Positions 1 through 13,372 of a stretch of DNA of 64,000 nt are shown here, piece after piece. A program made the position numbers and the translations under genes. The DNA comes from Antedon mediterranea (taxonomy: Eukaryota > Echinodermata > Crinoidea > Comatulida > Antedonidae), in NCBI RefSeq assembly GCF_964355755.1, contig NC_092671.1, forward strand, positions 34,365,304 through 34,429,303, read 5' to 3'. The first letter of the stretch is position 1. Each line of letters starts with the position of its first letter. The notes beneath the pieces were generated by a model, which was given only the letters and a program-made list of their open reading frames with translations, searched no databases and had not been told where the DNA came from.

Positions 1-229
1 TCTGGCATCTGGTATGGATGGGTGCATGTAGATATTCTTTAAAATGCTATTGAATCAGTTGAGCTTTATTAATTATTGATACAGTAGGCCTACATCCACT
101 GTTGGGACCCCGACACTAAAGGCAACAATGAGATTTGTTTGGATAGAATAATGAAAATAGGCCTAGGGGCAGGGACCTACTAGACTAGGCCTAACTAGTA
201 ATGGGAATGAATTCTTACATCCTGTCTCC

Positions 230-581
230 GGCGTTTGACAGAACTTGTCCTTTTGCGTTTCTCCGCAGTTTCACTATTTTTATTGTTTCTTATGGTCGGG
301 ACTGCATCGGCCTTTAAGTTTTAGCGTGGATGGTAGTCCCAATTTTCTTTTCATCATACAGGACGACTCAAAAAATCGTTTTCCACAAAGTGAACGCTGC
401 ATATTTTAGAATATTCATTAGGGCCTAGCTAGGCCTGGTTAGGCCTAGGAAAATCGGCTCTAGTAAACTGGACAAAACGAATCCACTGGCGTCTTATTCT
501 GGGGTTTTTTGTAAATAAAAAAAAACTTACATCATCGTTTGAAGTAAGAACACAACCACCAACGACACAATTGACTGGCAT
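230..581 (-). pseudogene. THAP zinc-finger domain gene fragment, degenerate
   Basis: Read on the minus strand from the ATG at 581-579, the frame begins MPVNCVVGGC and continues with VSFFLFTKNP, RRQW, then ICSVHF and, near 300-270, LKADAVPTI. These are the ordered landmarks of a THAP domain: the N-terminal C-x-C pair, the central tryptophan, CxxHF and the C-terminal AVP-like signature. All lie in one frame, but that frame holds four stop codons: one near 429-431 inside an AGGCCTAG palindromic insertion, and three between about 310 and 360. A GTAAGA donor-like site follows near 230. I read it as a decayed THAP gene or THAP-type transposase start. It is unrelated to the Roc-COR gene that follows on the opposite strand. 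Introns hiding some of the stops cannot be fully excluded. Confidence 0.6.
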
Positions 582-1558
582 AATATCGGAAAATAATGTA
601 AAACTTCGATGAAAATATACTCGCTCAATAGAGATACAATACAACACAATAAGATGGAGGAGATACTGTGGTGTACCACATGCAGCGCGACGGCGCGGTG
701 CACTCTGACCGAATTTCGGACGACTACAATTAGTGACGTCACGAACTGATTGGAATGTGACATTGCCGATTTTTAGGATTTCGTCACTCACCTTAAAATT
801 TCCTCTATTAAACATCGTTAAATATCACTTTTTTCATAAAATTTTGCAAAAAATGTTAAATATATCAATATATAGTTGTATGCAGAACGTATTTTGATGA
901 AAAAATGCTACTTTTAAAACGTGTCATGTGATCTTTAAGATTCTTAGCAAATGTGGCCAAAGCTTTAACAAACATTTTAACAAATCCAAAACGGATGCTT
1001 TGGATGTCAGATTGCCTGGTAGGCCTATATTTATTACGCAATTTTCCACTCAACAACCCAAAAAGGAATTTTTTAAATACATGCCAGATATGAAAAAATA
1101 TGCGGTTTTGAATCCCTACATATGTCATAGCAGTTTTTGTAATTTGTTAATTTATCACATACGGATACCTTTTTATAGACTACATGACAAATCAGTGTTT
1201 TACGACAATTTATGGGTGCCAGATTTAGGGTAAAAGAATGCCAGATATTAGTTAAATTATGCCATATTTATTAGCATCAGATGGCAGGTGCCAGAAGGGT
1301 CACAGTTATGCGAAAAAACATAATTACGACAAATTTTGTCACATTGCTTGCTGCACGCTTTTGTAATCGACTTTATAGAACAAATGAACTTTCCAGCTAT
1401 GGTTATCATCACTTAGCTTACTGATGTTTATTATTTCTAAAGATTCATTTCCCACCTGAATATTAGAGATTGGAAAGGTGTATATACGTAAATAGCTAAA
1501 TTCATGGTGACAAATGTATGCAAAGATTAAACCTTGCATTACTTTGTACTATTTACAG
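582..1558. other. Region upstream of copy 1 first visible exon, no supported gene
   Basis: No exon with family similarity was found here, although in copy 2 the switch-I exon lies about 850 bp before the matching exon. Weak similarity to the copy 2 intron starts around 1370 (for example the shared word ATGTATGCAAAGATT near 1517 and 46988). This suggests copy 1's 5' half is displaced or lost to the left. The small open frames here have no recognisable domain. Confidence 0.4.
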
Positions 1559-4500
1559 AATTGAATAAAGCAAGACAAGAATATATAAGTGCTCTTGCAG
1601 AAAACATTGTAACAGATATTTTGCAGGATAAAAAAGAGAAGCAAAATGAGGTTAGAACAATATGATTAAGATGATCACAACTATACATTTAAACAATACT
1701 TTTGAATCAATATCTTATTGTCTTCTATTTATTATGCTATGGTTTGCAATATACAGAGGTTAAGAGAAGATGACAAGAAAAAACAAGAAAATAAAGTGAG
1801 TGGCACCATTGCTGAACCAGAAGAAGCAAGTCCAATAAATTCCTCACACAAAGGTATGCAGTCTCTTTTTTCGGCCTTACCATGTTTTAAGGTAAATCTC
1901 TTATTCAGTAGTCTTGTGTGGGTTGATTGATATCACCACACAGGTAGGTAGAATTGCAATACAGATTTTGTCAATTTGTTTTAAATAATTTTTTTTTAAT
2001 GTTTATAATATAATGTGCATAATCTTCATCATATCTCAAGTAATGTCTATTGTGTTTAATGTCCTGCAAAATAGGGGTTTGGCTGTAGTGTTAAAGCATT
2101 ATTTTCACTCCTTTCTTTAATGGGAAAAGTGTCCCCTTAATAGGAATGTTCCCTGATTATGTGTGTCCCAAATAAGTTTACCTGTAGTTAAAAATAATGA
2201 GTGCACACGTTAAACAACTTATTTATAAACATTCAAATGTCTCCATTTCTGTTTTTCTGTTCGATAGAGAAAAAAGGTGAAACATTGATTGAAAGAGTCA
2301 TAAGAGCTGTTCGGAAAAAATTCATGAGGGTTTTGCCGATGGAAAGAAAAAAAGAAAAACATCAGGTTCAAAATTCAAAAGAATTTTACAAAAGAAGAAA
2401 AAATTGATAACAGGAGGTGGAAATCTAGAACGTACCTAATACAGTTGACAAACATTTGAACATTGCCTCCTCCATCCTTCGTTTTGGTTTATTTAGTGTG
2501 TACATAATAAATGACTTCCCTAATTTCAGTTTAAATCGTTTATGTAATGTTTTTAGAGAGAACAATTAATATTAAATCTGTGGTATCAGTATTACAATTA
2601 TGTAGCAACTTGTTTAAACAAAAATTGTTTGCAGCAACATGTTAATCACCTTAGAACCTACATCGTGCTAAATGTACACAACACTTTATATTTATACAAT
2701 GTATTAAATAAATGTATATTTGATTCGATTGTTATTACATATTAAATGAAGAACCCTGGTGCTTAACTATCCTTTGGCATTGATCTGTCACTTAATCTAA
2801 TATCAATCAATTTCATGTTGTAATTGGTTATTTTGCTTATTGTATTCCCATTTTCTTTTTTACTGTATCTTTATTGTATTTTGATTTTGCTTATACAGAA
2901 ATCAAGAGAAATGGGGAGCAATATAGAGGAACATGAAGAATTTGGTAAAGTTGAATGGAATTATACATCTATTTTAAATAGAGTAGTTAAACAATAATTA
3001 TAGCAAGATTAAATCATTAAATGTATGTAAGTACATGTGAATAGGATATGTATCATATGTATAGTTTAATTTAGCATATTCATGCAATTCATTATCCACA
3101 AGTTGAGAAGTTATGAGTAACTTTATGGTGTGTATAAAATATAATTATTAGGAAAGACATTACATGCTTTAAGCATTCCATTATGAATATTGTTTAATTA
3201 AAAATTTAGCATCTTTACATGTCGACCATGCTACACCGATGACACAGGATGTTCAAGACGCGGTTCAAGACGAGGTTATGGCACGCCTTATAAACATCCT
3301 TAAAAAAAAGGAAAAGCATGAACAGAATACAATGTTAGAAAAGAGTGAAGAGTTACAAGAGACAATTGATGATCTGACTCTCAGCATCTGGGATTTTGCA
3401 GGACAAGATCTTTATTACATTACTCACCAGGTAGTCACGGTCATATAGGCTGTATATTTTTTTCTTCAAATTATTAGCCCTCGTTTATTTATTCATTTTT
3501 TTTATTTCAGACAGGAATTCAAAATTAGGACAACTTTATTCATTCATTGTGCAAAATAAATTTAAAATGCCAGTGCAGGCCTAGTTATAACTAATGCTGA
3601 TTTTATATAGTTCATGTGATATATTGCCATCCATTAAAACTCAGTAGTTCCTTAAAATTTGAAATATTGAATTGAATATTGAATATTAAAGCAGGCTAAA
3701 CTCCTATTTATACAAAAGTGAAACTTATAAAAAACATATATATAAACTGAACAGGCTCAAATATCATTTCAGAACAAAAATGAATATGTTTATTTTTTGT
3801 TCATGCGATTGTTTACATGTTTGATACAGTATTCAAATTAAGATTATGTGTAATTATTACCTAATTAGTATTTATATTCAGTTGATTTATTTTTTCTTTT
3901 TATAGATGTTCTTGGTATCCCGTGCAATTTACATCATCTGTTTCAATCTCTGTCATGACCTCAATGCACCATCTAGAGTAGAGGTTTTTCATAGAGATAA
4001 TGGGAAGGTACAGATATTTCAAACAATAATTAAATAATAGTCTCTATGCAAACTAAATTTATTTAAAGTTATTTTACTTTGAGATTATATTTTTAATAAG
4101 TGAATTTAATATTCGAGTAAGATTAACTAGCTTTAATAACTTAACTAACATGAATTGTAGTGATTATGTGTAATGATAAGATATAAAGTAAAAGTGATAC
4201 AATTATTTTTTTTGTGAATTTGTTTAAACCATATTTACTGTATCTTGCATAAGTTTACGGGGAAGTTTAGTATTTGTTATTATAACTTTATACAATTATG
4301 TAACTATTGTTTAACATTGCATAGATTTCAGATGCTGACCACTATATGACCAACTTGGATCGTGTGCTTTTCTGGTCACATTCAATCTACTCAAATGTGA
4401 CCAGTACAACAGACAATCCAGTGTCAAACCTGAAACAACTTTCACCGCCTATATTTATTGTGGGCACTCACAGAGAAAGTCTGCCAGGCAATGATGAAGA

Positions 4501-7500
4501 GAGACAAGTTCTTGTGAGTATGATATTTACGCTTCTACCATTAGGAATCAGCATGGGCAAACTTTATTTACATTATTTCTATTAAACATATAACTATTTT
4601 TTACATCCATATTGGTATTTTGTAGACTGATGAAAAGTTTTCACTATTAAAGCAAGCTTTTAAGGGGAAACCATATGCAGGTCACATTGTGTTCAAGTAC
4701 TATGCCATTGATAACAGTATCAGGTCACCATTGGATAAGTCTATTGTTGAGCTTAGAGATCATATCACAGAGGTGGCTAAGAATGAACCATATATGGGGG
4801 AGAAGATGCCATTAAAATGGTTGAATTTCTTGCATGAAATTGAACAATTACGTCAAATTGAACACTCAATTACCTTCAAGCAGGTAAGTATAATTTATGT
4901 AACTACATCATAAGGGATGAATATACTACCCTGTGGAGGAAAAATAATTTTGGGAGATTTGATTAAGTATTGCTTTTGACATGATCAGCAAAAAAGAGAT
5001 AAGAATGGTTTATAATCCAGTTCTCCACTTTTTGTAACAAAATCTAGGTCAATGAGCTGTTTCCAGTTCACAGGTCATTTAGCAGCATGCAGCACATTTA
5101 CCTCTGTAAGTTGGAACAGAGGCAAGGAATAAAAAGAGCAAACAAAATTGTAATCAAGCATGTTTGTTTCCATGTGTGATGATGTATTTTGTTCACTTCC
5201 TTTTCAGAGTTACTTATTTTTTTAGTCAACATTTTCTTTTTGTTGGTAGGTACCAATTCTCTAAATATTTATGTATTTGATTTTATATGTTGCTTATATT
5301 TGAATTGTGTATTTAAATTTCAGGTAACAAAACTAGCTTCCAAGTGCCATATCACTAAACGGGATCAATTGTTTGCTATGTTGCATTTTCATCACGACCT
5401 TGGAAACATCGTTTACTACGGAGAACGAGATACACCGGATAGCGCCCTCAATGATATCATCATTATAATACCGCAATGGTTGATTTTCATTTTCAAGCTA
5501 GTTATCACAGTTAAAGATCCTTCAGATCAAGTATGAGATTTCGTGTATTTAATTCTATTTTATTATAGTACTGTACTTGTGTTGTAACACAAAGGTTTGT
5601 TTCTGCGCAACATACATTTAACAAGTGCTTAACTCATAGGTTCACCTAATATATTTTGGCTGATATATCTTTTAGTAATTATCAGTCAATATTGTTAAAA
5701 CATAATTTCCAGCAGCCTAATAATACCATTTATTGTTTCAATATTTTTTTCTTGTATAAGTAATTTGTATACTATTTAAACTCTATTTTACATTATTTTT
5801 AATCTTGTTTTGTAGTGGGCAGAGTTTAGAAGCTCTTGGAAAAAACTTGATGAAGAGGGTCTCCTAGAGGTGAGACTACTTAGACGTATGTGGCAAGACT
5901 TTCTTGAAAAATTTGAAGCATTTTTAGAGCTGATGCAGAAGTTTGACCTACTTTGTGTCAAGACTCAAGCAATTAAGGTATACTTAGGGTAGCGGTGAAG
6001 AAAACTTCCTGCTTGTTTTGAATCATTTGGTTTAACAGAATTATGTAAATATATAGCACCAAATACAACCAAGAAGCATCAATAGTATGTTTAAGATATG
6101 CTATTATAACTTTCAAAAAGGCAACAGGTTCTGAAGACGATCGCCTCTTCTATGTGCCATCACTACTAAAGAAAGATGAAAGTGATGAAATGGTGTCACT
6201 TGGCAAATTGACAAAGTCAAAGTCTGCTGCAGATCTTTACGTTGACTTTGATGGTTTCCTACCTGAAGGACTCTACTATCGACTCGTAGTAAGAATTGTA
6301 CATTGGTCACAGCAGAGGAAGCTTGATGCGGGATATAATCCTAGGCTCTTTTACCAGCAGGTGAAAGTATACATTGATCAGAATCACGATGCAATCATCA
6401 GGATCCTACCTGAAAGAAGATCTTGTATCCAGGTAGGTTTGCAACAAGTGTAGATGCATGTTTTTAAATCCTAAACACGAAGTTGTAGGACAGAACATCT
6501 AAAATTATTTTCTTTAAATTTGAAACTCTAAACTTAATAGAAGTAACAATTTTAATACTATGATTTTGTTATATAATTCTTTATTTTATATTCGCTAAAA
6601 ATATTTTAATCAGAATATGACCTATTTTATAATGAATTATACTTTCCATAAAGGTAAAATACCATTTCTGTAGTCTACTTGGTTATTAGTAGTATGATTT
6701 AGAAGCTTCCGCAAAAAAAAACCTACTTTAGAAATTTAACAATAATTAAGTAATTGACTTCAGTATCTAATACAAGCTTCTTGACATTTTTTCTATATAG
6801 GTGGTAATTTACAGACTTAAAGTTGGCGGTGAACAGCTTGAACCACCGCCACGTGTCTGCAAAGAGGTATGTGTTGGATTACAGCTCTTTTTATTTGAAT
6901 GTTCTAGAGTATAAATTTGAAAGTATTTTAACAATAAAAAAGTAGACTGCAAATAAAGCCATTTTGTGTGTATTTTAGCTTAAACTTAAAACCAAACAGT
7001 AATATATTAAAGATGTATTGTCCCCCTGAAAAAAATTTTTTTTTCAATATTTTTGTTGAATAGGCCATTTTAATTGCACATAAAAGTTATTCACTTTGAC
7101 CTCAATTTGGATTGAAAAAAATAATTTTTTACACGGGAAAATCGCAATTTAATGCAAAAATTAACCAACCGGAAGCTATTTGTCTGGAAGACAAATGTGT
7201 TCCGGTTTAATTTAACCCTTGACCTGAGTTAGCTCATAAATATTCATATTGTATGGATACATCGTGTGGATGATGATGCTTTCAAAATCAACAGCCAACA
7301 ACGATAGCAATGCATGCGTGCGAGAGAGTCGAGTAGTGATGCGAGACGAATCTTGAAGAAAACACGAAAACTATAGCTAGCAGAATGCTAAGTTAGAATT
7401 ACAGTTGGTAACTTTGATGTTGAATCTTATTCATTTAGGTGAGTTTTTGTTTCGCTAACAGGAGAGGCCTAGCTAGGCCCGAATTTGCTGCTACTGTACT

Positions 7501-10500
7501 ACTAGTCTACTACTACTACTACTAGCACTGACAGTCTCGAGTAGCCTAACTGCTGCCTACTTCTGTCTCTAGAAGTAGAGTGTAGTAGGCCTAGGCAGTA
7601 CACTGCTAGCTAGGGCTACAGTAGACCAGCACCAGAAGGGATGTATTTTTCTTTTAATCATGATGAATAGGTTTAATTTTTAAAGATTTCAACTATCTAT
7701 TCGGCAGTAAAAATTAAAAAAAAAAGAAAATCTAAATATTGTTTTGGATGTTTTACTGATGCAATATTTTAAAAATATTTTCTGTATCAAATGCAAAAGG
7801 TTCAAATTAACATTCCGCAAATAAACATTTTATGCAGATATTTTGACACAAATTTCTTTTTTTTTTTTAGGTTGATTGATTGAACAATAAGAGCAAGTAG
7901 TGAGAAACATAAAATGTATCGTACAGTGGCAACATTCACAATTTATTGAAACGTTTCTTACTATTAAAATGACACTTTGTAATGGATGTGAGTGATCTTA
8001 GAAGACTATAGCTGTCGTAATTACTGCCACAATCAACACATTGATAATTAGTAGACAAATTGACACAAAAAACAATACAGGAATTCAATAAGATATACTG
8101 TATATATATATTTTATTAACTCCTTTTGCACTGTAATATTTACAGTAAAATTATGAAGTGTAAGTAAATTTGAAGAATTTATCCTGTGTACTGTTGTAGT
8201 AGTTTTTTTTTTATTATATAATATACTGTACATATAATACAAAAAAAATTATACAATATTTTACAAGCTGGACCAAGAACATATTGGCCGAATGCAGCAG
8301 GAGAGTCAGAAATATTTTGCCTGCAATATCCAATCATATTCCAATACCGAGTCTATCATTGTTGTCTTTGGGTGACCTCTGTTCCAGTCTTCATCAGCTC
8401 AACGTCTTTAAAAAAAGTAAAAGCAAAGTATGAAAATCTGGAAAAAATAGATCATGCATATTTAGTGCAAAATTGGGCTAGTGAAATTGCTTACTTTGAC
8501 ATAGTCAAATAAGTATACTACCTTTCTATGGTAATTAAAACACATTACTTATAATGTTATAACTTATAAAAAGAGAAAATAAATATTTGACTTACTACAG
8601 TACAGAGAACATTTGTATGTGTTGTAAAATGGCTAAGCTGGCTTTTCCCCTCTGTCTACTTGTACAGTGCTGCTGGAAGGTTCTCAATTTCAGGCTTGTA
8701 TTGCAACCATTTTCCCTGAAAAAATGTTTGTTTTATTTTTCATCATAAAAATTAGTTAAATAAGCTTCAACTGTAAATATATATGGTACAGCAAGCTGGC
8801 TGTATTTTCGGAATGTAGCATTGATGGCATATAGCCTAGGCCAGTCTATGAAGAGTACAATGTATAGGGCCTAGCTGGGCATCTTCTGCAGGGACCCGAT
8901 TGTCACAGTCTGCTTGCTACTAGCCTAGTACTGTAATATGCAGCAGCATGTATTAATTATTCTAGGCCTAGCCCTGAACGGAAAAAATCCCAGGCTAAGT
9001 TAATTAATTTACCTTCCTGTTATTATTGCGTTATATATATTATTATATTTAAAATAACCGTCTAGGCCTACTTACCGACAAATTAACAGGTCAGCTTTAC
9101 ATACGATCAGGCCAGGGAAACCATGGAGTAAAATTCTTTACTCCATGGGGAAACCCACAGTCGAGTCGCGTCGATCTCTGGTGGTGTTGTTGTACATACA
9201 ACGTGCATCGTCCATTGTTAGATCAGATCTCTGCTGTGTGGATGCTCATTAACATATCATGCATATGTATGAGTTAGCTCTACCGGCCTAATTTCTGAGC
9301 CGATGAGTTCGAAAAAATGGTAAACTTATTTTGATTTTTTTATAAGCGAAATCAATATTTTTTTCGGATTTTTTTTCGGTGGAAGTGAATAACTTTATGT
9401 TAACTACAAAACGGTCTATTCAAAATTTGATTTTTTTCATCTTTATTTTTCATTTTTTGGGGGACAATACATCTTTAATGCATTATCTTGTATTTCTGAT
9501 TTACAGGTACATGAACTCATTGAAACAAACCTACGAGACATTGGCGACAAATGGATGAAACGTATTGTATTTAAATTCTGTGTTCTGTGCAACGTTTGTC
9601 CTATGGAAAAAGTACACTTGCACAAACTTGAAGAATGCCTAGGGTCAACGCCTCGATGTGGACCAGATGGTGGAATGAATACTAGCAGAATCAGACGTTT
9701 GTTTGGAAAGGAGGAAGCAAATCCAGGTACAAAAAAATAAAGAAATAATTACCTAGTATCAAAGGAGAAAGTAGCTGGAAAATATATTTTATTGCAACAC
9801 CTATTCTCTTCCCTTTTTGGATATAAGTCAAAATGTATATATCCAAAATAATAATAAAAAAACAAAATTAATAGTTATGTTGTATGATTCCGTTAATAAA
9901 AAGAAATGAGAATCTGAGAAAGACTATTCTATACTGTATTCAAATGATATGATACAGTGTCTCATACGTCTTTCAAATTTGAAATCTACATTACAAATCC
10001 TTGGTTTAGTTTAGTTTATTCGGTTCAGTCAAAACATAACTTAGAAAAAGCACAAGACCACAATATTAATAGAATGAACCGAGGAATAACCCAAGAAAGT
10101 TTAAAAGAAAACTTATTTCCATTGGGGTCCTCTATCTTTCCATGATACAGGCAACACGTGTGACACTGAACTAAATCTATTTGTAATACTAGACACATAA
10201 TGCTATTTATGTGCAGATACAGTACTGATAAGTCAAAAATTACTTCATGAATAAAACAAAAAGTATTTGTATTATTTCAGCATGCGAAGACACCGCACAA
10301 GTAAACTCAAATGTTCCACCATTTCTGCGATTTCTTATTGGAGCGTACAAAGACATCCCTTCACCTATCCTACCATTTGATATCATGATGCAGATTTGTG
10401 TTCGCCTGGACCCTCTACGCTCAGATGAATTTAACGATTGGCGTGGTGTAGCCTGTAAGGTTGGCTATGATTGTTATATCGACTACATGAAGGATATGAT

Positions 10501-10642
10501 GAAAAGTCCTACTATGTGTGTAATGCATGGATGGTCTGAGAAAGGTTTGTCATTGGATGATTTTAATAAATGTATGATTGAGATGAATCGTCATGATGTT
10601 GTACGTTTAATTGAGGAACATCTTTCAGGTAAAGAAGAATGA
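1559..10642 (+). CDS. ROCO-family Roc-COR-Death protein, copy 1 (5' part missing)
   Basis: Spliced gene with exons 1559-1650, 1757-1853, 2268-2365, 2899-2944, 3210-3430, 3906-4007, 4325-4513, 4626-4883, 5324-5530, 5816-5977, 6121-6432, 6801-6866, 9507-9726 and 10281-10642. All have AG/GT borders and compatible phases, giving 809 residues after the first split codon. The 3210 exon carries the Roc G3 motif DFAGQ. The 4325 exon carries IFIVGTHRE, equivalent to the G4 base-recognition site. Exons from 4626 to 6866 form the COR-like region. The last exon is a Death domain ending in KEE then TGA. P-loop, DED and leader exons are not in the window before 1559, so this copy is either cut by the window edge or 5'-truncated. 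Every visible exon is intact and about 80-90% similar to copy 2. Role as a GTPase-regulated death-fold signalling protein is inferred from family architecture. Confidence 0.85.
3210..3430 (+). CDS. Copy 1 exon with Roc G3 (DFAGQ)
   Basis: This 221-nt exon encodes a charged helix, then LTLSIWDFAGQDLYYITHQ. DFAGQ is the DxxGQ-type G3/switch II motif typical of Roc GTPases. The upstream helix (DAVQDEVMARLINILKKKEK) resembles the helices encoded by exons 1559-1650 and 2268-2365, suggesting internal duplication within an insertion in the G domain. Confidence 0.85.
7011..9474. mobile_element. TTAA-flanked DNA element, 2.46 kb, no transposase seen
   Basis: The intron between copy 1 exons 6801-6866 and 9507-9726 holds an element flanked by TTAA at 7007-7010 and 9475-9478. 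It starts AGATGTATTGTCCCCC and ends with the exact 16-bp inverse. Similarity between the two ends continues in degenerate form (AT-rich runs, GAGTTAGCTC near 7222 and 9272). The interior contains a TAC microsatellite near 7505, AGGCCTAG tracts and a short hairpin at 9122-9150 (CCATGGAGTAAA arms). I found no transposase. The TTAA target is that of piggyBac-type elements, but the terminal bases are not the usual piggyBac ones, so the class is uncertain. The matching intron of copy 2 lacks this element. Confidence 0.75.
10281..10642 (+). CDS. Copy 1 terminal exon, Death domain
   Basis: The reading frame includes ICVRLDPLRSDEFNDW, GYDCYIDYMKDM, SPTMCVMHGW and DVVRLIEEHL. These match the six-helix DEATH fold (LD, the W of the NDWR segment, TxxxLxxW-like helix 5). 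It ends at TGA 10640-10642. It closely resembles UNC5/DAPK-type Death domains in motif order. Confidence 0.8.
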
Positions 10643-12000
10643 GCAAAGTAGAATCAACGACAAACAATTACAATGTATTTAGGGAGTTATGTAGAATCAA
10701 CATGTCTTGAACTTAAATCAAAGACACGGTTTTTCGAAAATTACTTAGATCTTGTTTAAAATAGATTCTTGAATCGAGATACATATTTTTAAAGAATCTT
10801 GATATTGAATGATACATATTATATACACAGCTTTAATATTTAAATGTATTGTTCAATTAATTATATCATACTGAAATAAAACATGAAACTAAGCAACTAC
10901 TATACAAATATTATAATTTTAATGATAATAATAAAACAAGGTACTGTAAGGCAATATACTGTGAACAATTCAACAAAAACTCATTTTTTTTGTAGACGAA
11001 ACGGTCTTGATTAAGTGAAGTGAACTTACTTCTTCAGTCCTTGAGATACCAACACTCATTTGCATAAAATAATTTGATTATGATAACTATTATGATTACG
11101 TCGTCAGGAGATTTCTTAGCCAACATCGTGTATATTATTTAAAATGCATTATATCTATATTATCAGGTTAAATACGCAAATAGTAAACATTGTATTTTTT
11201 CTCAAGGATATTATCACCCATTACTATACAGTATTGGTAAGTAATTTAACCAGTTTTTGTATCTGTAATCGTTCATAACCATTTTTTTATGTTCTATATG
11301 TTTGAATGTGTTCATTCCATTACATAATTACTGTTCTTAATAACTTGACTAAACTGTAACCTATTTTGTTTCACGTGTAGTTGTTGTACCTCAGAAACTT
11401 GTGTTTTTTATTTTTTTTAATTAAGCAAGAGAGTAATAGTTAATCCTATTGCTATTACTAAGTACAGGTTCAGTAACCAATACCTTTTAAATTAAGCAAT
11501 AGAGTATACATAACATTTAATCCTATTGCTATTACTAAGTACAAGTTCAGTAACCAATACCTTTATAATCAATAGCTTTAGGAAATTCTGAAACTTGTTG
11601 AAAAAGGTTTAATGTAATATTTACCTTTGAACAATGCACATTTTCTTAATCTGCACTTTTTACAGATTTTGTCATTTTTTTTGAATATTTTGCGTGAATG
11701 TTTGTAGTTAGGTTGCACCAACGATTTGTCTTTCAGTTTACATACCGTACGTGTATAATAACCATGCAATTTTCAAATCAATGTTAAGTGTTATTGTGTA
11801 TGAATGAAGGTTAAAAGTAAATACTCGGTTGGCAGCTGAGTTTGTTTTGCTATTCTTTAAAATTAATAATTAGTTAGTATCTAACAATTATTAATAATTA
11901 TTTTTAAAGATATTTCTCTACTAATCCAATAAAGTTTAATTCTATAAATCTTCAATTACTTGTGATTTGTTACATTGTTTGTATTATTATTATGTGTTTT
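10643..12000 (+). other. 3' UTR and downstream flank of copy 1
   Basis: No coding sequence. An AATAAA lies at 10875-10880. Patches around 11620-11740 and 11920 match the flank of copy 2 at 58280-58640 (for example GAATGTTTGTAGTTA and TCTACTAATCCA), so the ancestral duplication unit extended at least 1.3 kb past the stop codon. Two imperfect repeats of about 90 bp containing AATCCTATTGCTATTACTA lie at 11430-11565. Confidence 0.6.
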
Positions 12001-12760
12001 TAGTCGCGTGGACGCGACTCTATAGTTCACTATGTCGGTCGGTCTGTCTGTCTGTCGGTCCGGTATCACTATGCGTTTTATCGCTTTTCTGTACTTTTTG
12101 AACTGTTTTGATGTCAACATGTTGTCATTTACGTGAAATTGTGCACCTCCTATTGTGAATGACGTTAGAGTTGCGCAACGTGATTTACGCGCGATTTAAC
12201 GATTTTCTCGTATTTAACATAGGTCAAAAACCAAATAACATTTAAATTGAAACTTTGCAAAAGTTTTATTTATATCAGGCGCTAACTTTCTGTTAAAAAA
12301 ATGTGTGTTTTACACAAAGTTACGCGTGCACGCGCATTTAAAATTTTTAAATGTGCAAAATTAATTTTTAATCAGCTTTCTACGCGTTTCTTGTCATTTT
12401 GAGCATGTCAAAAATTCCGATACGCGCGCAAATTTTTACGCGCGCTGTGCGCACGTAGCGTTAAATAATACTTTTTCGCGTGATTTATGTTTTTGCAGCC
12501 TTTTCTAATAGTTTTACCAACCTTTAAACAATTTCGACTTAAAATTACGTCATACGAGCACGTCAAATTGGAAAATTTGCGCACGTTTTTGATGAAAAAG
12601 TTCAAAAATTCGTCAAAATTGTGCCTTTTTAGTCGCGTGGACGCGACTCTATAGTTCACTATGTCGGTCGGTCTGTCTGTCTGTCGGTCTGTCTGTCGGT
12701 CCGGTATCACTATGCATTGTAGCACCCGACTTAATGGCTGTTGGCCTTGTTTTTTTTAAA
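12001..12760 (+). repeat. Hairpin-headed TAGTCGCG repeat family, copy A
   Basis: Begins TAGTCGCGTGGACGCGACT, whose 8-bp arms AGTCGCGT/ACGCGACT are perfect inverse complements, followed by CTATAGTTCACTATGTCGG and a GTCGGTCTGTCTG simple tract. The head recurs at 12630. The interior is rich in CG-containing words such as ACGCGCG. The element ends near TGTTGGCCTTGTTTT. Related copies are at 37157-37600 and 47919-48632. Class unknown; non-autonomous. Confidence 0.7.
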
Positions 12761-12969
12761 TATATTGGAATAGGATTGAAATAACCAGTAAAGTTGGTGG
12801 ATTTTTCGTCCAGATGGTTTTATAATTTTTTATAGCCAGAGGCGTAAGTTAATTGCCACACGCGACCTCACAGTTATAATTCGCGGATCTCCTGGAAAAC
12901 TTCCCAACGTGTTCCGTTGAAGTTATCAGTACATAAAGCAGACGTTGAACATTATCAGAGCATGGAGTA

Positions 12970-13372
12970 AAGAATAATTTCATTTATTTTCATTTATTTA
13001 TTTCACTTTACAAATATATAAATATAAAGTGGAGGAGCCTAAAAGAAAGCAACGCTTGCGGTGAATAGGCTCCTCAAAACAAAACAAATAAAATATAAAT
13101 AATATAACACAAGTAGAAACTCCAAAAAAACAACAATTAAACTAATATCTTTTCTCTAACACATAAGTTTAACATGTTTAGAACTAAAAAAACAAGTAAA
13201 AAATAGATTATATAAAGTATTTAAGAAATATCAAATATATCAATAATAAAAGAATTTACAAAGAACCTTCAACCAATAATAGTTTAAATTGACGTTTAAA
13301 TAAAGCACAGTTATGAGATTTTTTAAGAGATAAAGGAAGAGAATTCCAGAGTTTAGGATTATGGATGTCGCC
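12970..13372 (-). mobile_element. LINE 3' end, minus strand
   Basis: On the minus strand the frame NPKLWNSLPLSLKK...ALFKRQFKLLLVEGSL ends at a TAA (13256-13258). WNSLP followed by FK is the usual C-terminal signature of LINE reverse-transcriptase ORFs. An AT-rich 3' UTR runs to about 12970. It abuts an oppositely oriented LINE starting near 13376. Confidence 0.65.
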
